From NCBI GenBank assembly GCA_947595345.1, contig CANQEQ010000003.1, positions 1 through 34,562 of the forward strand: DNA of 34,562 nt. Direction: 5' to 3'. Under the pieces are notes generated by a model. That model had not been told where the DNA came from, did not search any database, and worked only from the letters and a program-made list of their open reading frames with translations. Shown piece by piece: positions 16,283 through 23,559 of the stretch. Positions within the stretch are counted from its first letter, which is position 1, and every line of letters begins with the position of its first letter. This DNA comes from an uncultured Bacilli bacterium. GTDB taxonomy: Bacteria; Bacillota_I; Bacilli_A; RF39; UBA660. Position numbers and translations under genes: made by a program.

Positions 16283-16315
16283 TCCCCTATCAAAATTTGG
16301 ATTACAAAAGGGGAC
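16283..16315. other. Isolated inverted repeat
   Basis: TCCCCT pairs with AGGGGA across a loop of about 20 bases. It stands out because the surrounding DNA has very few G or C. It is not followed by a T run on the plus strand, so it is not an obvious terminator. Confidence 0.35.
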
Positions 16316-16375
16316 TTTATAAGGTATAAATACATGAATTTTGCTAAAAATATTTATATCTAAAAAAATTAAGAG

Positions 16376-16545
16376 TTTCTAAAACAAATCGGGATTTAAA
16401 AAGATGGATAATTATTAATCTCGTTTAAGATTAAAAAATCTAAATTTTTAATTTAAGATAATTAAATATTAATACTTCAAATTATGAATGTGCTCTAGAA
16501 CTAATCGGGAATAAAGTAAATGAATAAATATTCGTCTAAATTAAT
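16376..16545. repeat. Degenerate direct repeat
   Basis: Two copies share the core TCTAxAACxAATCGGGAxTxAA, one beginning near 16378 and one near 16494. Looser AT-rich similarity continues for about 25 further bases. The copies lie about 116 bases apart. Confidence 0.4.
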
Positions 16546-16935
16546 TTAAAATAATATTTATCTATAAAGATAATAATAATATAATTAATTGGTATAGAAA
16601 TGATTATAGATAGAAAATTAAATTTAAAAATAATTATTAATTAATATTAATGAATTTATATCTATAATTATAATATTAGTAGTAGTAAGATTATAATTAG
16701 TATGTTTAAAATACCTTAATTTATACATATTTATATATAAAATTTTGAAAATATCTAACTTTATATAATATATATTATGTTAAGTTCTATACTTTGAATA
16801 AATTATTAAATCAATAATAATATAGTTGTTTATTATATTATAGTTATATATTTATAACTCATTATCTCACTTTAAAATATAAATTGCTCCGATAACTTTC
16901 CTTTTTATTTTTTTATATATTAATACACTTTTATA

Positions 16936-16944
16936 TGCTATAAT
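16936..16944 (+). promoter_or_regulatory. Candidate extended -10 upstream of the membrane-protein gene
   Basis: TGC-TATAAT, with TATAAT at 16939-16944. There is no good -35. It would give a leader of roughly 115 bases to the 10-codon ORF. In DNA this AT-rich, chance matches are likely. Confidence 0.35.
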
Positions 16945-17065
16945 ATTATTGTATATTTATATATCTTTGATTTTTACTTCCCTATTCTATTTTTTAATGC
17001 TGAAGAGACAATGATGCCGTTTATTTTTTTAAATTTATATTTTAATATATTATTAGGAGGTATTT

Positions 17066-17098
17066 ATGTTTAAAAAGTATAGAAAAATAAGACTTTAA
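17066..17098 (+). CDS. 10-codon leader-like ORF
   Basis: A perfect AGGAGG (17055-17060) lies five bases before an ATG that opens only MFKKYRKIRL and then stops. The frame afterwards keeps a Lys/Tyr-rich character with scattered stops. It may be a leader peptide for the membrane protein 52 bases downstream, or the remnant of a decayed gene. Confidence 0.35.
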   Translation: MFKKYRKIRL

Positions 17099-17150
17099 AA
17101 ATAAAGTAATAAAAGATATATTAAAGTATATAAAGAATTAAGGAGTTAAT

Positions 17151-17453
17151 ATGAGTAAAACATTAAAAATAACACTTGGAATACTAATAACTATTGCAAT
17201 ACTACTAATATTAATATTAGTAATCAATTTTGGAATAGCATTATTTTATGATGATTCAAATGATTATCCATTTGTTTATAGTAGTGATAAAACTACTTTA
17301 GAGATCAAGTTAGAAGAGTTATTTAAAGAAGAACCTAAAACACCTCAAGAAAAAGCAACAGTATTTTTAAAGGAAAACTATCAATTTATAATAATTGATA
17401 TATTATTAATAGTTATTATAATTAAAATTGATAAATTAAAAAGGATAAATTAA
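17151..17453 (+). CDS. Small two-helix membrane protein of unknown function
   Basis: 100 aa. Hydrophobic segments lie at about 8-32 and 79-92, separated by an acidic region (DDSNDYPF, then LEELFKEEPKTPQEK). A short basic tail (KIDKLKRIN) follows, so both ends are probably cytoplasmic and the loop external. Ribosome-binding site AAGGAG precedes ATG 17151, and a strong terminator follows the stop. I do not recognise a family. It stands alone beside the AT-rich stretch and a leader-like ORF. Confidence 0.6.
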   Translation: MSKTLKITLGILITIAILLILILVINFGIALFYDDSNDYPFVYSSDKTTLEIKLEELFKEEPKTPQEKATVFLKENYQFIIIDILLIVIIIKIDKLKRIN

Positions 17454-17466
17454 TTTTTAAAATTAA

Positions 17467-17505
17467 AATAAGGATATTTAATTTAAAAATTATCCTTATT
17501 TTTTT
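17467..17505 (+). terminator. Terminator of the two-helix membrane protein gene
   Basis: A perfect ten-base stem AATAAGGATA/TATCCTTATT (17467-17476 and 17491-17500) is followed by a T run. Confidence 0.8.
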
Positions 17506-17536
17506 ACATATTATCTCCCCTACTACATTATAAATT

Positions 17537-17566
17537 AAAAAAGTATTACTTTTAATAATACTTTTT
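17537..17566. terminator. Terminator of the HTH/membrane-protein pair
   Basis: An eleven-base stem AAAAAGTATTA/TAATACTTTTT (17538-17548 and 17556-17566) can act on the minus strand. It includes the stop codon of the gene it ends. Confidence 0.7.
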
Positions 17567-17884
17567 ATTACGATTATTTTTATTTTTTTTATAATTATTA
17601 TTACTATTGTTGTTATTAGTATAATAATTGTAATTACGATTTTTATTTTTGTTCTTTTTACGATAATATTCGTCTTTACTAGCTTCTTCTATAACATCTT
17701 CTGTATTTTGATAAATAACATTTTCTTTTAAGTCTTCTTTATCTTTCTTTTTACCACGAACAAATACTTGAAAATAAGTCCAGAAAATTCCTATTAAAAT
17801 TGCAAGAACAGCAATATAATAAAATGTAGCTGTGAATGAGTCATCAAATTTTCCATTTGTAGCTTCTTCTAATAAATATATCAT
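17552..17884 (-). CDS. Membrane protein with Asn/Lys-rich tail, unknown function
   Basis: 110 aa. A short acidic N-terminus is followed by one strong hydrophobic segment (about 23-44) and a charged linker (RGKKKDKEDLKENV). The last 35 residues are nearly all Asn, Lys, Tyr and Arg. The tail looks intrinsically disordered and positively charged; it could bind nucleic acid or the membrane surface, but nothing in the sequence proves this. Ribosome-binding site AGGTGG precedes the ATG. The gene lies 33 bases behind an HTH regulator and shares its transcript. I do not recognise the family. Confidence 0.65.
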   Translation of the reverse strand: MIYLLEEATNGKFDDSFTATFYYIAVLAILIGIFWTYFQVFVRGKKKDKEDLKENVIYQNTEDVIEEASKDEYYRKKNKNKNRNYNYYTNNNNSNNNYKKNKNNRNKKYY

Positions 17885-17917
17885 ATAATTACCACCTTTA
17901 TATTCTTTCTATTACTA

Positions 17918-18685
17918 TTATGCACCACGAGATTGAATTTCAGCAATTTTTTCAAAAACATCTTTAGCATTATCTTCAGTTATAGTTGTATATCCAAGTT
18001 CTTTTAAAGCTTGTTCTTTAACACTATTTAACTCTTGAGTACGAGATAACTTTTCTTCATGTTTTCTATCAATTTCTTGAACAAAACGCTTATGAGAATC
18101 AACTATTCTACTCTTAGAAGCTCCACCTTTATTATACAAAGTAAAGGCACTGAAAATTATACTTTCAAAATTAAATTGTTGTTCTTGATTAAACAAGAAT
18201 TCCATTGGGTCTGTAAATCCCATTAATTTAGAGATAAAACAAAGTAAATATTTTAATTCTTTATTGTTCTCCATACTTTGTAAATAATGATATAAATATA
18301 CATAAGTATTATAAGTATCTTTAGTATGGTCATCACGTAATTTATCTTTTAAAAGTGAAATAATATCACTTAATACTTCTACTTCCTTACGATTAAATCC
18401 TTTTAAATCAATTAAATTGTTACCAGATAAAGCTACTTTAACACCCTCATTTAATTTAGTATCAATTTTAATTATATATTCTCCATTTATTTCTAAAGTG
18501 TCCAAATCGTCTTCTTTTTTGATTTCTAATAATTGCATTAATCTAGTTGCTTTTTCGCTTGGCCAATCCTCTAATTTATCAAGTGCTAAATAATTATATA
18601 ACATTTGTCTTGATACTCCTAAATATTTTGCTAATCTTACTTTTGAAACTCCTATTTCAGATAGGGTATTACTAATTTTACTCAT
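17918..18685 (-). CDS. Helix-turn-helix (XRE-like) DNA-binding protein
   Basis: 255 aa. Residues about 14-34 (VRLAKYLGVSRQMLYNYLA) form a clear helix-turn-helix, and the domain continues to about residue 55. The remaining 200 residues are helical and charged, without a recognisable ligand or protease domain. They include GFTDPMEFLFNQEQQFNFESIIFSAF, and the last 60 residues look coiled-coil-like. Ribosome-binding site AGGAGG and a TTGACA-16-TAAAAT promoter precede it. It leads a two-gene unit with the membrane protein downstream. It may regulate that unit, but no operator is proven. Confidence 0.8.
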   Translation of the reverse strand: MSKISNTLSEIGVSKVRLAKYLGVSRQMLYNYLALDKLEDWPSEKATRLMQLLEIKKEDDLDTLEINGEYIIKIDTKLNEGVKVALSGNNLIDLKGFNRKEVEVLSDIISLLKDKLRDDHTKDTYNTYVYLYHYLQSMENNKELKYLLCFISKLMGFTDPMEFLFNQEQQFNFESIIFSAFTLYNKGGASKSRIVDSHKRFVQEIDRKHEEKLSRTQELNSVKEQALKELGYTTITEDNAKDVFEKIAEIQSRGA

Positions 18686-18706
18686 CCTTATGTACCTCCT
18701 AAATTA

Positions 18707-18734
18707 ATTTTATCAAATTCTCATATTTTGTCAA
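18707..18734 (-). promoter_or_regulatory. Promoter of the HTH gene
   Basis: Minus strand: TTGACA (18729-18734), 16-bp spacer, TGA-TAAAAT (-10 at 18707-18712). The -35 is a full consensus match, so expression is probably substantial unless repressed. Confidence 0.75.
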
Positions 18735-18780
18735 TTAAATTGTTAAATTTCGTAAAGTATTTTTGCAATTTTTAATTTTT

Positions 18781-19890
18781 TTATAATAAATACCACAATT
18801 TTTTATTATTTTTTCTAACCTCGTCTATTATTCCCCCAGCAATTACCATATCATTTAGATAAATAACACAGGCTTGACCAGGAGTAACAGCTTTAACATT
18901 ATCATAATGAACTATCATATTATTATTATCTAAATACTCAATAGTACAGTCAATATCAGCTTGACGATAACGAAATTTTGCTTTAGCTTCAAGGGGCCTT
19001 AAATCACTTAAATAATTAACATCTGTAACTAAGCAACTATCACTTTTTAAATACTCATTATCACTTTTAAAGGAAACATATAAAATATTTTTTTCTAAGT
19101 TCTTACCAACTACAAACATTTTATCTTGATTACCACCAATATTAAGTCCTTTTCTTTGACCAATTGTATAGTACATCAACCCTTGATGCTCCCCTACTTT
19201 CTTATTAGTATCTATATCAATTACAACTCCAGGCATACTCGGCAAATAATTTTTTAAAAATTCTTTAAAATTTCTTTCTCCGATAAAACATATACCCGTT
19301 GAGTCTTTCTTTTTAGCCGTTACTAAATCATATTCCAAAGCGATTTTTCTGACCTCGTCTTTTTTCATATCTCCAATTGGAAATAAGACATTTTGAAATT
19401 TATCCCGACTTACTTCAGCTAAGAAATAGGATTGGTCTTTATTATCATCAAGACCTTTTAAAAGATTTCCATCTTTAAGTCTTGCATAATGACCAGTTGC
19501 TATATAATCAGCTCCTAATTTTTTAGCTTCTCTTATAAAATAATCAAACTTAATATATTTATTACACATTAAATCTGGATTAGGAGTTCTACCTTTTTTT
19601 AGTTCGTCTAAAAAATAAGTAAATACAAAATCCCAATATTCTTTTACAAAATCAACTCTATGTAAAGGAATATTTAACTTTTCACATACTTTTTTAGCAT
19701 CATTATAATCAACTTCTTGAGGACAAATAGAATTATTTAAGTTAGGATTACCTAGATAATCATTATTAATACCACTATCCCAATTTCTCATGAAAAGTCC
19801 AATTACTTCATATCCAGCTTTTTGTAACATAATAGCAGCAACGGAAGAATCCACCCCACCAGACATTCCAATTACAACCTTTTTTTTCAT
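18781..19890 (-). CDS. mnmA: tRNA-specific 2-thiouridylase
   Basis: 369 aa, usual length. MnmA makes 2-thiouridine at wobble U34 of Lys, Glu and Gln tRNAs. The ATP-pyrophosphatase loop SGGVDSS is at 10-16. The catalytic Cys pair is represented by the DLMCNKYIKF segment and the STGICFIGERNF segment. The C-terminal beta-barrel part (GLMYYTIGQRKGL, then TPGQACVIY) is complete. Ribosome-binding site GGTGAT and a TTTACT-17-TATAAT promoter lie in and beyond the end of spoIIM. No clear terminator follows; transcripts may read into the HTH promoter region. Confidence 0.96.
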   Translation of the reverse strand: MKKKVVIGMSGGVDSSVAAIMLQKAGYEVIGLFMRNWDSGINNDYLGNPNLNNSICPQEVDYNDAKKVCEKLNIPLHRVDFVKEYWDFVFTYFLDELKKGRTPNPDLMCNKYIKFDYFIREAKKLGADYIATGHYARLKDGNLLKGLDDNKDQSYFLAEVSRDKFQNVLFPIGDMKKDEVRKIALEYDLVTAKKKDSTGICFIGERNFKEFLKNYLPSMPGVVIDIDTNKKVGEHQGLMYYTIGQRKGLNIGGNQDKMFVVGKNLEKNILYVSFKSDNEYLKSDSCLVTDVNYLSDLRPLEAKAKFRYRQADIDCTIEYLDNNNMIVHYDNVKAVTPGQACVIYLNDMVIAGGIIDEVRKNNKKLWYLL

Positions 19891-19912
19891 ATAACATCAC
19901 CAAACTAAACAT

Positions 19913-19941
19913 ATTATACATCATTTTATTAGAAAAGTAAA
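19913..19941 (-). promoter_or_regulatory. Promoter of mnmA
   Basis: Minus strand: TTTACT (19936-19941), 17-bp spacer, TATAAT (19913-19918). The -35 lies inside the 3' end of spoIIM. Confidence 0.65.
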
Positions 19942-20550
19942 AAGTTTCATGATAAAATCTGCTAAATATGTCTCATAAAGAGTAGAAATTATTAAAATTA
20001 AGATAGCAATTAAAGAAATTTTTAAATATTTTAAACCAATTTCATGAAAATTATATTGTTTTTTAAAAAATATAGCTTTAAATATTTTAAGTGATAAATT
20101 AATTCCATGAAAGGATAATAATAAATAAGTAATTAAATTAATAATTGCACCTGGAAAAACATAAAATATACCTAATAAAATACCTTTAAAGCCATAAGTA
20201 ATAATTATTATTCCAAGTGAAAATCCTATTATAAAGCTCTTAAAATATAAAATAAAGGGGTTTAATAAAACTCCTATAATTGATAAACTAAAAATTATAA
20301 TCAAAAAGAAATAAAGAAAATTAGTACTACTTATATTAAGTAAGTTTTTTAAATAGTTAACTTCTGCTCCATTTTTAAGATTTAAAAAGTAAGTTTCTAC
20401 GATATTTACCATTTCTTTTTTATCATTATAACTTAATACATTAGCAAGAATTATTCCAGATAGAAAGCCAATTAAAATAATTGTTAATAGGAAGATATAC
20501 TTGTATTTATTTTTTTCTAAATTATTTTTAAATATTAATTTCTTTTTCAT
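19921..20550 (-). CDS. spoIIM: Stage II sporulation protein M-like membrane protein
   Basis: 209 aa, normal for SpoIIM. A basic N-terminus precedes about five hydrophobic segments. The GILLGIFYVFPGAIINLITYLLLSF stretch is the conserved core of the SpoIIM/DUF95 family. In Bacillus, SpoIIM joins SpoIID and SpoIIP in the complex that remodels peptidoglycan during engulfment. SpoIIP is encoded in this same window, 10 kb upstream on the same strand. GGTGAG precedes the ATG. The preceding gene rseP has its own terminator, so spoIIM probably has a separate promoter, which I could not identify with confidence. Confidence 0.85.
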   Translation of the reverse strand: MKKKLIFKNNLEKNKYKYIFLLTIILIGFLSGIILANVLSYNDKKEMVNIVETYFLNLKNGAEVNYLKNLLNISSTNFLYFFLIIIFSLSIIGVLLNPFILYFKSFIIGFSLGIIIITYGFKGILLGIFYVFPGAIINLITYLLLSFHGINLSLKIFKAIFFKKQYNFHEIGLKYLKISLIAILILIISTLYETYLADFIMKLFTFLIK

Positions 20551-20582
20551 TATCTCACCATCTAATGATATGCTTTAGAAAT

Positions 20583-20610
20583 AAAAAAAAGTACAATTAA
20601 ATGTACTTTT
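20583..20610 (-). terminator. Terminator of the rplU-rseP operon
   Basis: A perfect nine-base stem AAAAGTACA/TGTACTTTT (20587-20595 and 20602-20610) overlaps the rseP stop codon. On the minus strand it is followed by a T run. Confidence 0.82.
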
Positions 20611-21679
20611 AGAATAATCTTAATATGTCATTGAAGGTTACATAGATAAGTAAAGCAAGTAATAAGAAGAAACCTATGTTATGAATTAAATTCTCAGTTT
20701 CGGCTTTTACAGGACTACCTTTAATTTTTTCAATTACGAGGAATAAAATCCGACCACCATCAAAGGCTGGGAATGGAATTAAGTTCATAATACCTACATT
20801 GATACTAAGAAGAGCCACTAAAGTTAAAACACTATACCAACCAGCACTTCTTGTCTCATCAACTGCTGAATAAATACCAACTGGTCCTGATAATTGATTT
20901 AAGCCTACTCCTCCTGTAAATAATTCTTTTAAAGTTATAAATACTTGTCTTGATATAGAATAGAACTTTTGAAAACCATATTTTAAAGACCTTAAAAAGC
21001 CTCTTCGCATGGTATTATCAAATTGAATACCAAAACTATAACCTTTTTCTTTTAATTCTTCACCCTTTAAAGGTGTAACCTTATATTTTAATTCTTTGTT
21101 ATCTCTTAAAACAGTGAAAGTTGTTTCTTTCTCACCAGCTATAGTAAGATATAATTCTACATCATCTAAAGTCTTAGTTCTATTGTTATTAATAGCAATT
21201 ATGGTGTCTCCACTTTGAAGACCAGCAACTTCCATTGGTGAACTTTCTATTACCTTTGGTATTTCAGTAGATAAAGTAGGACTACCAAAAATTAAAGCTG
21301 ATAATATTAAAACTAAAATAGCTAAAATAAAGTTATTGCCAGCTCCAAAAAACATTACTAAAAATCTTTGCCAAACTGGTTTTCCTTGAAGTAGATGTTC
21401 TTTAGGAATTTTCTCATCTTCTATTGCCCCTTCTCCGGCTAATTGAACAAATCCTCCAATTGGAATAGCTCTAATACAATAAGTTGTTTCACTTACTTTT
21501 TTCTTTTTTTGTTTCTTCTTCTCTTGATGTTTTTTACTAGTCCAAATAGCTGGACCCATACCTATTGAAAATTCATATACATGAATTTTAAACATCTTAG
21601 CAAAGATAAAATGTCCAAATTCATGAACTAAAACAATAATACCTAAAATAAATACAAAATATATAATTGATACAATCAT
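20609..21679 (-). CDS. rseP: Site-2 intramembrane zinc metalloprotease
   Basis: 356 aa. Zinc motif H19-E-F-G-H23 lies in the first membrane helix. A PDZ domain occupies roughly residues 145-220 (with GLQSGDTIIAINN), and the second metal motif NLIPFPAFDGGRI lies near the C-terminus. RseP/RasP enzymes cut anti-sigma factors, cell-division proteins and signal-peptide remnants within the membrane. The gene follows cdsA with only eight bases between, the common Bacillota order. Ribosome-binding site GGAGGA supports ATG 21679. A basic insertion (KKHQEKKKQKKKK, about 50-62) precedes the GG-x-V-Q-L-A-G loop. Confidence 0.95.
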   Translation of the reverse strand: MIVSIIYFVFILGIIVLVHEFGHFIFAKMFKIHVYEFSIGMGPAIWTSKKHQEKKKQKKKKVSETTYCIRAIPIGGFVQLAGEGAIEDEKIPKEHLLQGKPVWQRFLVMFFGAGNNFILAILVLILSALIFGSPTLSTEIPKVIESSPMEVAGLQSGDTIIAINNNRTKTLDDVELYLTIAGEKETTFTVLRDNKELKYKVTPLKGEELKEKGYSFGIQFDNTMRRGFLRSLKYGFQKFYSISRQVFITLKELFTGGVGLNQLSGPVGIYSAVDETRSAGWYSVLTLVALLSINVGIMNLIPFPAFDGGRILFLVIEKIKGSPVKAETENLIHNIGFFLLLALLIYVTFNDILRLF

Positions 21680-21687
21680 ATTTCCTC

Positions 21688-22476
21688 CTAATATAAATTA
21701 CTTATAAGTATATATGTAATTGCTACAAAAATAATACTATCAAGTCTATCTAAAACTCCACCATGACCAGGAATTAAATTACTAAAATCTTTTATTTTTT
21801 CATATCTTTTAATGCTTGATTTAACTAAATCTCCAATTTGACCTATAATACTTAAAAATAAGGTTAAAACAATGATTATAAAGATATTTTTATTACTTAT
21901 TAAAAAGAAATATATAAGTGTTCCGGACATAGTTCCTGCCATAGTCCCGGCAATTGCTCCTTCTAAAGATTTATTTGGTGAAATATCTGGAAAAATCTTA
22001 TGTTTACCGAATTTACTTCCTATTAAATAAGCAAATGTATCAGTTAAAATGGTAATTCCAAATAAATACACTAAATAATATATTCCTAGATTTCTTAAAT
22101 AAATTAAATTATTAAAAGCTAAACCTATAAAGAATGTAGAAGCTATTAAATAAAAAGCATCTTTATAATTATATTTCTTTTGATTATTAATAAATACTAA
22201 TAATATTAAATAAATAAGTGGGATTAAAAGTAAAACTTTATAATCAACAGCTAAAAGTAAATTATTAAATAATAAATTATAAAGAATTAAAATAGCTGTA
22301 AATATATGAGTTATTATTACTACATAAATAGGTAAATTCTTCCGAAATTTTAATAATTCATGAAGTGCAATCATACCAAGAAGTAAAATCAGACCTGCAA
22401 ACGGCAGTTTTCCAATTATTAATAAGGGAATAAAAACTATAAGCATTATGATAGCACTGATAATTCTTTGTTTCAT
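21688..22476 (-). CDS. cdsA: Phosphatidate cytidylyltransferase
   Basis: 262 aa from ATG 22476; an upstream in-frame start at 22521 adds 15 residues but lacks the GGAGGC ribosome-binding site that lies just before 22476. CdsA makes CDP-diacylglycerol from phosphatidate and CTP for phospholipid synthesis. About eight hydrophobic segments are followed by the CDS signature near the C-terminus (KDFSNLIPGHGGVLDRLDS). The conserved SPNKSLEGAIAG loop is also present. It is membrane-bound and cotranscribed with rpmA upstream and rseP downstream. No UppS gene precedes it, unlike many Bacillota. Confidence 0.95.
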   Translation of the reverse strand: MKQRIISAIIMLIVFIPLLIIGKLPFAGLILLLGMIALHELLKFRKNLPIYVVIITHIFTAILILYNLLFNNLLLAVDYKVLLLIPLIYLILLVFINNQKKYNYKDAFYLIASTFFIGLAFNNLIYLRNLGIYYLVYLFGITILTDTFAYLIGSKFGKHKIFPDISPNKSLEGAIAGTMAGTMSGTLIYFFLISNKNIFIIIVLTLFLSIIGQIGDLVKSSIKRYEKIKDFSNLIPGHGGVLDRLDSIIFVAITYILISNLY

Positions 22477-22539
22477 ATAGCCTCCAATAAAAATTATACC
22501 TTCTATATAGAAAAATAGCAAGAAAAAAAGAGTAATTTC

Positions 22540-22821
22540 TTACTCATTCACGTAAACACTAGCTACTGTTCTTGAACCTTTATGTTCATATTTTAAAGTT
22601 CCAGATACAGTTGTATATAAAGTGTCATCACTACCCTTTTTAACGTTTAATCCAGGATGTATTTTAGTTCCTCTTTGACGATAAATAATAGAACCAGCTG
22701 TAATATATTCACCGTCTCCGGCTTTGGCTCCAAGCCTACGACCTTTAGAATCACGTCCATTTGTAGAAGAACCTTGTCCTTTTTTATGTGCAAATAATTG
22801 AATATTTAATTCTAATTTCAT
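22540..22821 (-). CDS. rpmA: Ribosomal protein bL27
   Basis: 93 aa. The mature sequence [20 protein letters not shown] is preceded by the extension [11 protein letters not shown], the Bacillota-type prosequence removed by the protease Prp after LFA. Its gene lies directly upstream. The N-terminus of mature bL27 reaches the peptidyl-transferase centre. The order rplU-prp-rpmA is conserved. Confidence 0.98.
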   Translation of the reverse strand: MKLELNIQLFAHKKGQGSSTNGRDSKGRRLGAKAGDGEYITAGSIIYRQRGTKIHPGLNVKKGSDDTLYTTVSGTLKYEHKGSRTVASVYVNE

Positions 22822-22827
22822 ATCTTT

Positions 22828-23121
22828 CTACCTTTCTATAATTTTTATATTTTTAGGATAATCTTTACTTAATTTTGTTAATAATTCCATCATATTATCT
22901 ATTAACTTTAAAGTAACATTATCACGTTTTTTTAAAAAAATCTTTAAAGTATCATTTTTATATTCATGACTTATAGCATCTTTTTTTAAGGCAATTATTC
23001 CATTTATAGTTGTAATTACAATACTTGAAATACTACTACAAACAATATCTTTACCAAAATCAGCATATAAAGCATGACCTTTTATTACAATACTATTATC
23101 AGTTTTTTCAATAGTTACCAT
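22828..23121 (-). CDS. prp: Ribosomal-processing cysteine protease Prp
   Basis: 97 aa from ATG 23121. This small cysteine protease cleaves the N-terminal extension of bL27, which is present in the adjacent gene product. The catalytic His is in GHALYADFGKD and the catalytic Cys follows in IVCSSISS, the standard spacing for the family. The ORF can be extended to a TTG at 23130 inside rplU, but ATG 23121, one base after the rplU stop, is more likely. No strong Shine-Dalgarno sequence is visible, so translation is probably coupled to rplU. Confidence 0.93.
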   Translation of the reverse strand: MVTIEKTDNSIVIKGHALYADFGKDIVCSSISSIVITTINGIIALKKDAISHEYKNDTLKIFLKKRDNVTLKLIDNMMELLTKLSKDYPKNIKIIER

Positions 23122-23122
23122 A

Positions 23123-23422
23123 TTAACCAATTTTTTTAATTTCTACTTTTGTATATGGTTGTCTATGTCCTTGTTTCTTTCTAGTAGAAGTTGTATTAGG
23201 CTTATATTTAAAGATTTTGATTTTAGAACCTTTGCCATGTTTTATGATTTCTCCAAGAACACGAGCTCCTTTTACATTTGGGTTTCCAACTGTTTTATCT
23301 AACATAAGTACTTCGTCAAAAGTAACTTTATCGCCAGCTTTACCATCTAATTTTTCAACATAGATAACGCTACCTTCTTCTACACAGTATTGTTTACCAC
23401 CTGTTTTAATAACTGCTTTCAT
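23123..23422 (-). CDS. rplU: Ribosomal protein bL21
   Basis: 99 aa, usual length. The IKTGGKQYCVEEGSVIYVEKL start and the KYKPNTTSTRKKQGHRQPYTKVEI end are diagnostic. Ribosome-binding site AGGAGG precedes ATG 23422. It leads the rplU-prp-rpmA-cdsA-rseP transcript behind a roughly 95-base structured leader. Confidence 0.98.
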   Translation of the reverse strand: MKAVIKTGGKQYCVEEGSVIYVEKLDGKAGDKVTFDEVLMLDKTVGNPNVKGARVLGEIIKHGKGSKIKIFKYKPNTTSTRKKQGHRQPYTKVEIKKIG

Positions 23423-23516
23423 ATATTCCTCCTTTTCTTAAGACTCGCTTTTAAGGTACAAATAAATTGTTTCTAAACCTTTTCAATGCGGTTTGAGCTA
23501 GAAGGCTTCAAACATA
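23423..23516 (-). promoter_or_regulatory. Structured rplU leader (candidate L21 leader)
   Basis: The 5' untranslated region can form two hairpins. AAACC/GGTTT lies at 23475-23494 and CTTAA/TTAAG at 23437-23455, the latter close to the ribosome-binding site. Known Bacillota rplU transcripts carry an L21 leader that is thought to allow autoregulation. I infer the same here from position and structure, not from a matched motif. Confidence 0.5.
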
Positions 23517-23519
23517 TAG

Positions 23520-23548
23520 ATTTTACCATATAATATATGATAAGTCAA
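23520..23548 (-). promoter_or_regulatory. Promoter of the rplU operon
   Basis: Minus strand: TTGACT (23543-23548), 17-bp spacer, TGG-TAAAAT (-10 at 23520-23525). It is a strong extended promoter, as expected for a ribosomal protein operon. Confidence 0.78.
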
Positions 23549-23559
23549 ACAAAATTTGC

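Larger units (their letters stand above)
16221..17054. other. Extremely AT-rich gene-free stretch
   Basis: There is no credible ORF, tRNA or rRNA. By eye many 60-base lines between 16561 and 16860 contain only 3-8 G or C (about 5-13%), well below the coding background. Recognisable items are a degenerate repeat (16376-16427 and 16492-16545), a CCCC/GGGG hairpin (16283-16315), an extended -10 at 16936-16944 and a small GC-richer patch at 16999-17021. Confidence 0.75.

Noticed and set aside
16999-17030. Riboswitch in the GC-richer patch before the leader ORF
   Set aside because: I could not match it to any known aptamer consensus or draw a convincing multi-stem structure.
16221-17054. CRISPR array, tRNA or origin in the AT-rich stretch
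   Set aside because: No regularly spaced identical repeats, no cloverleaf-like conserved bases and no DnaA-box cluster were seen; only two degenerate repeats are present.
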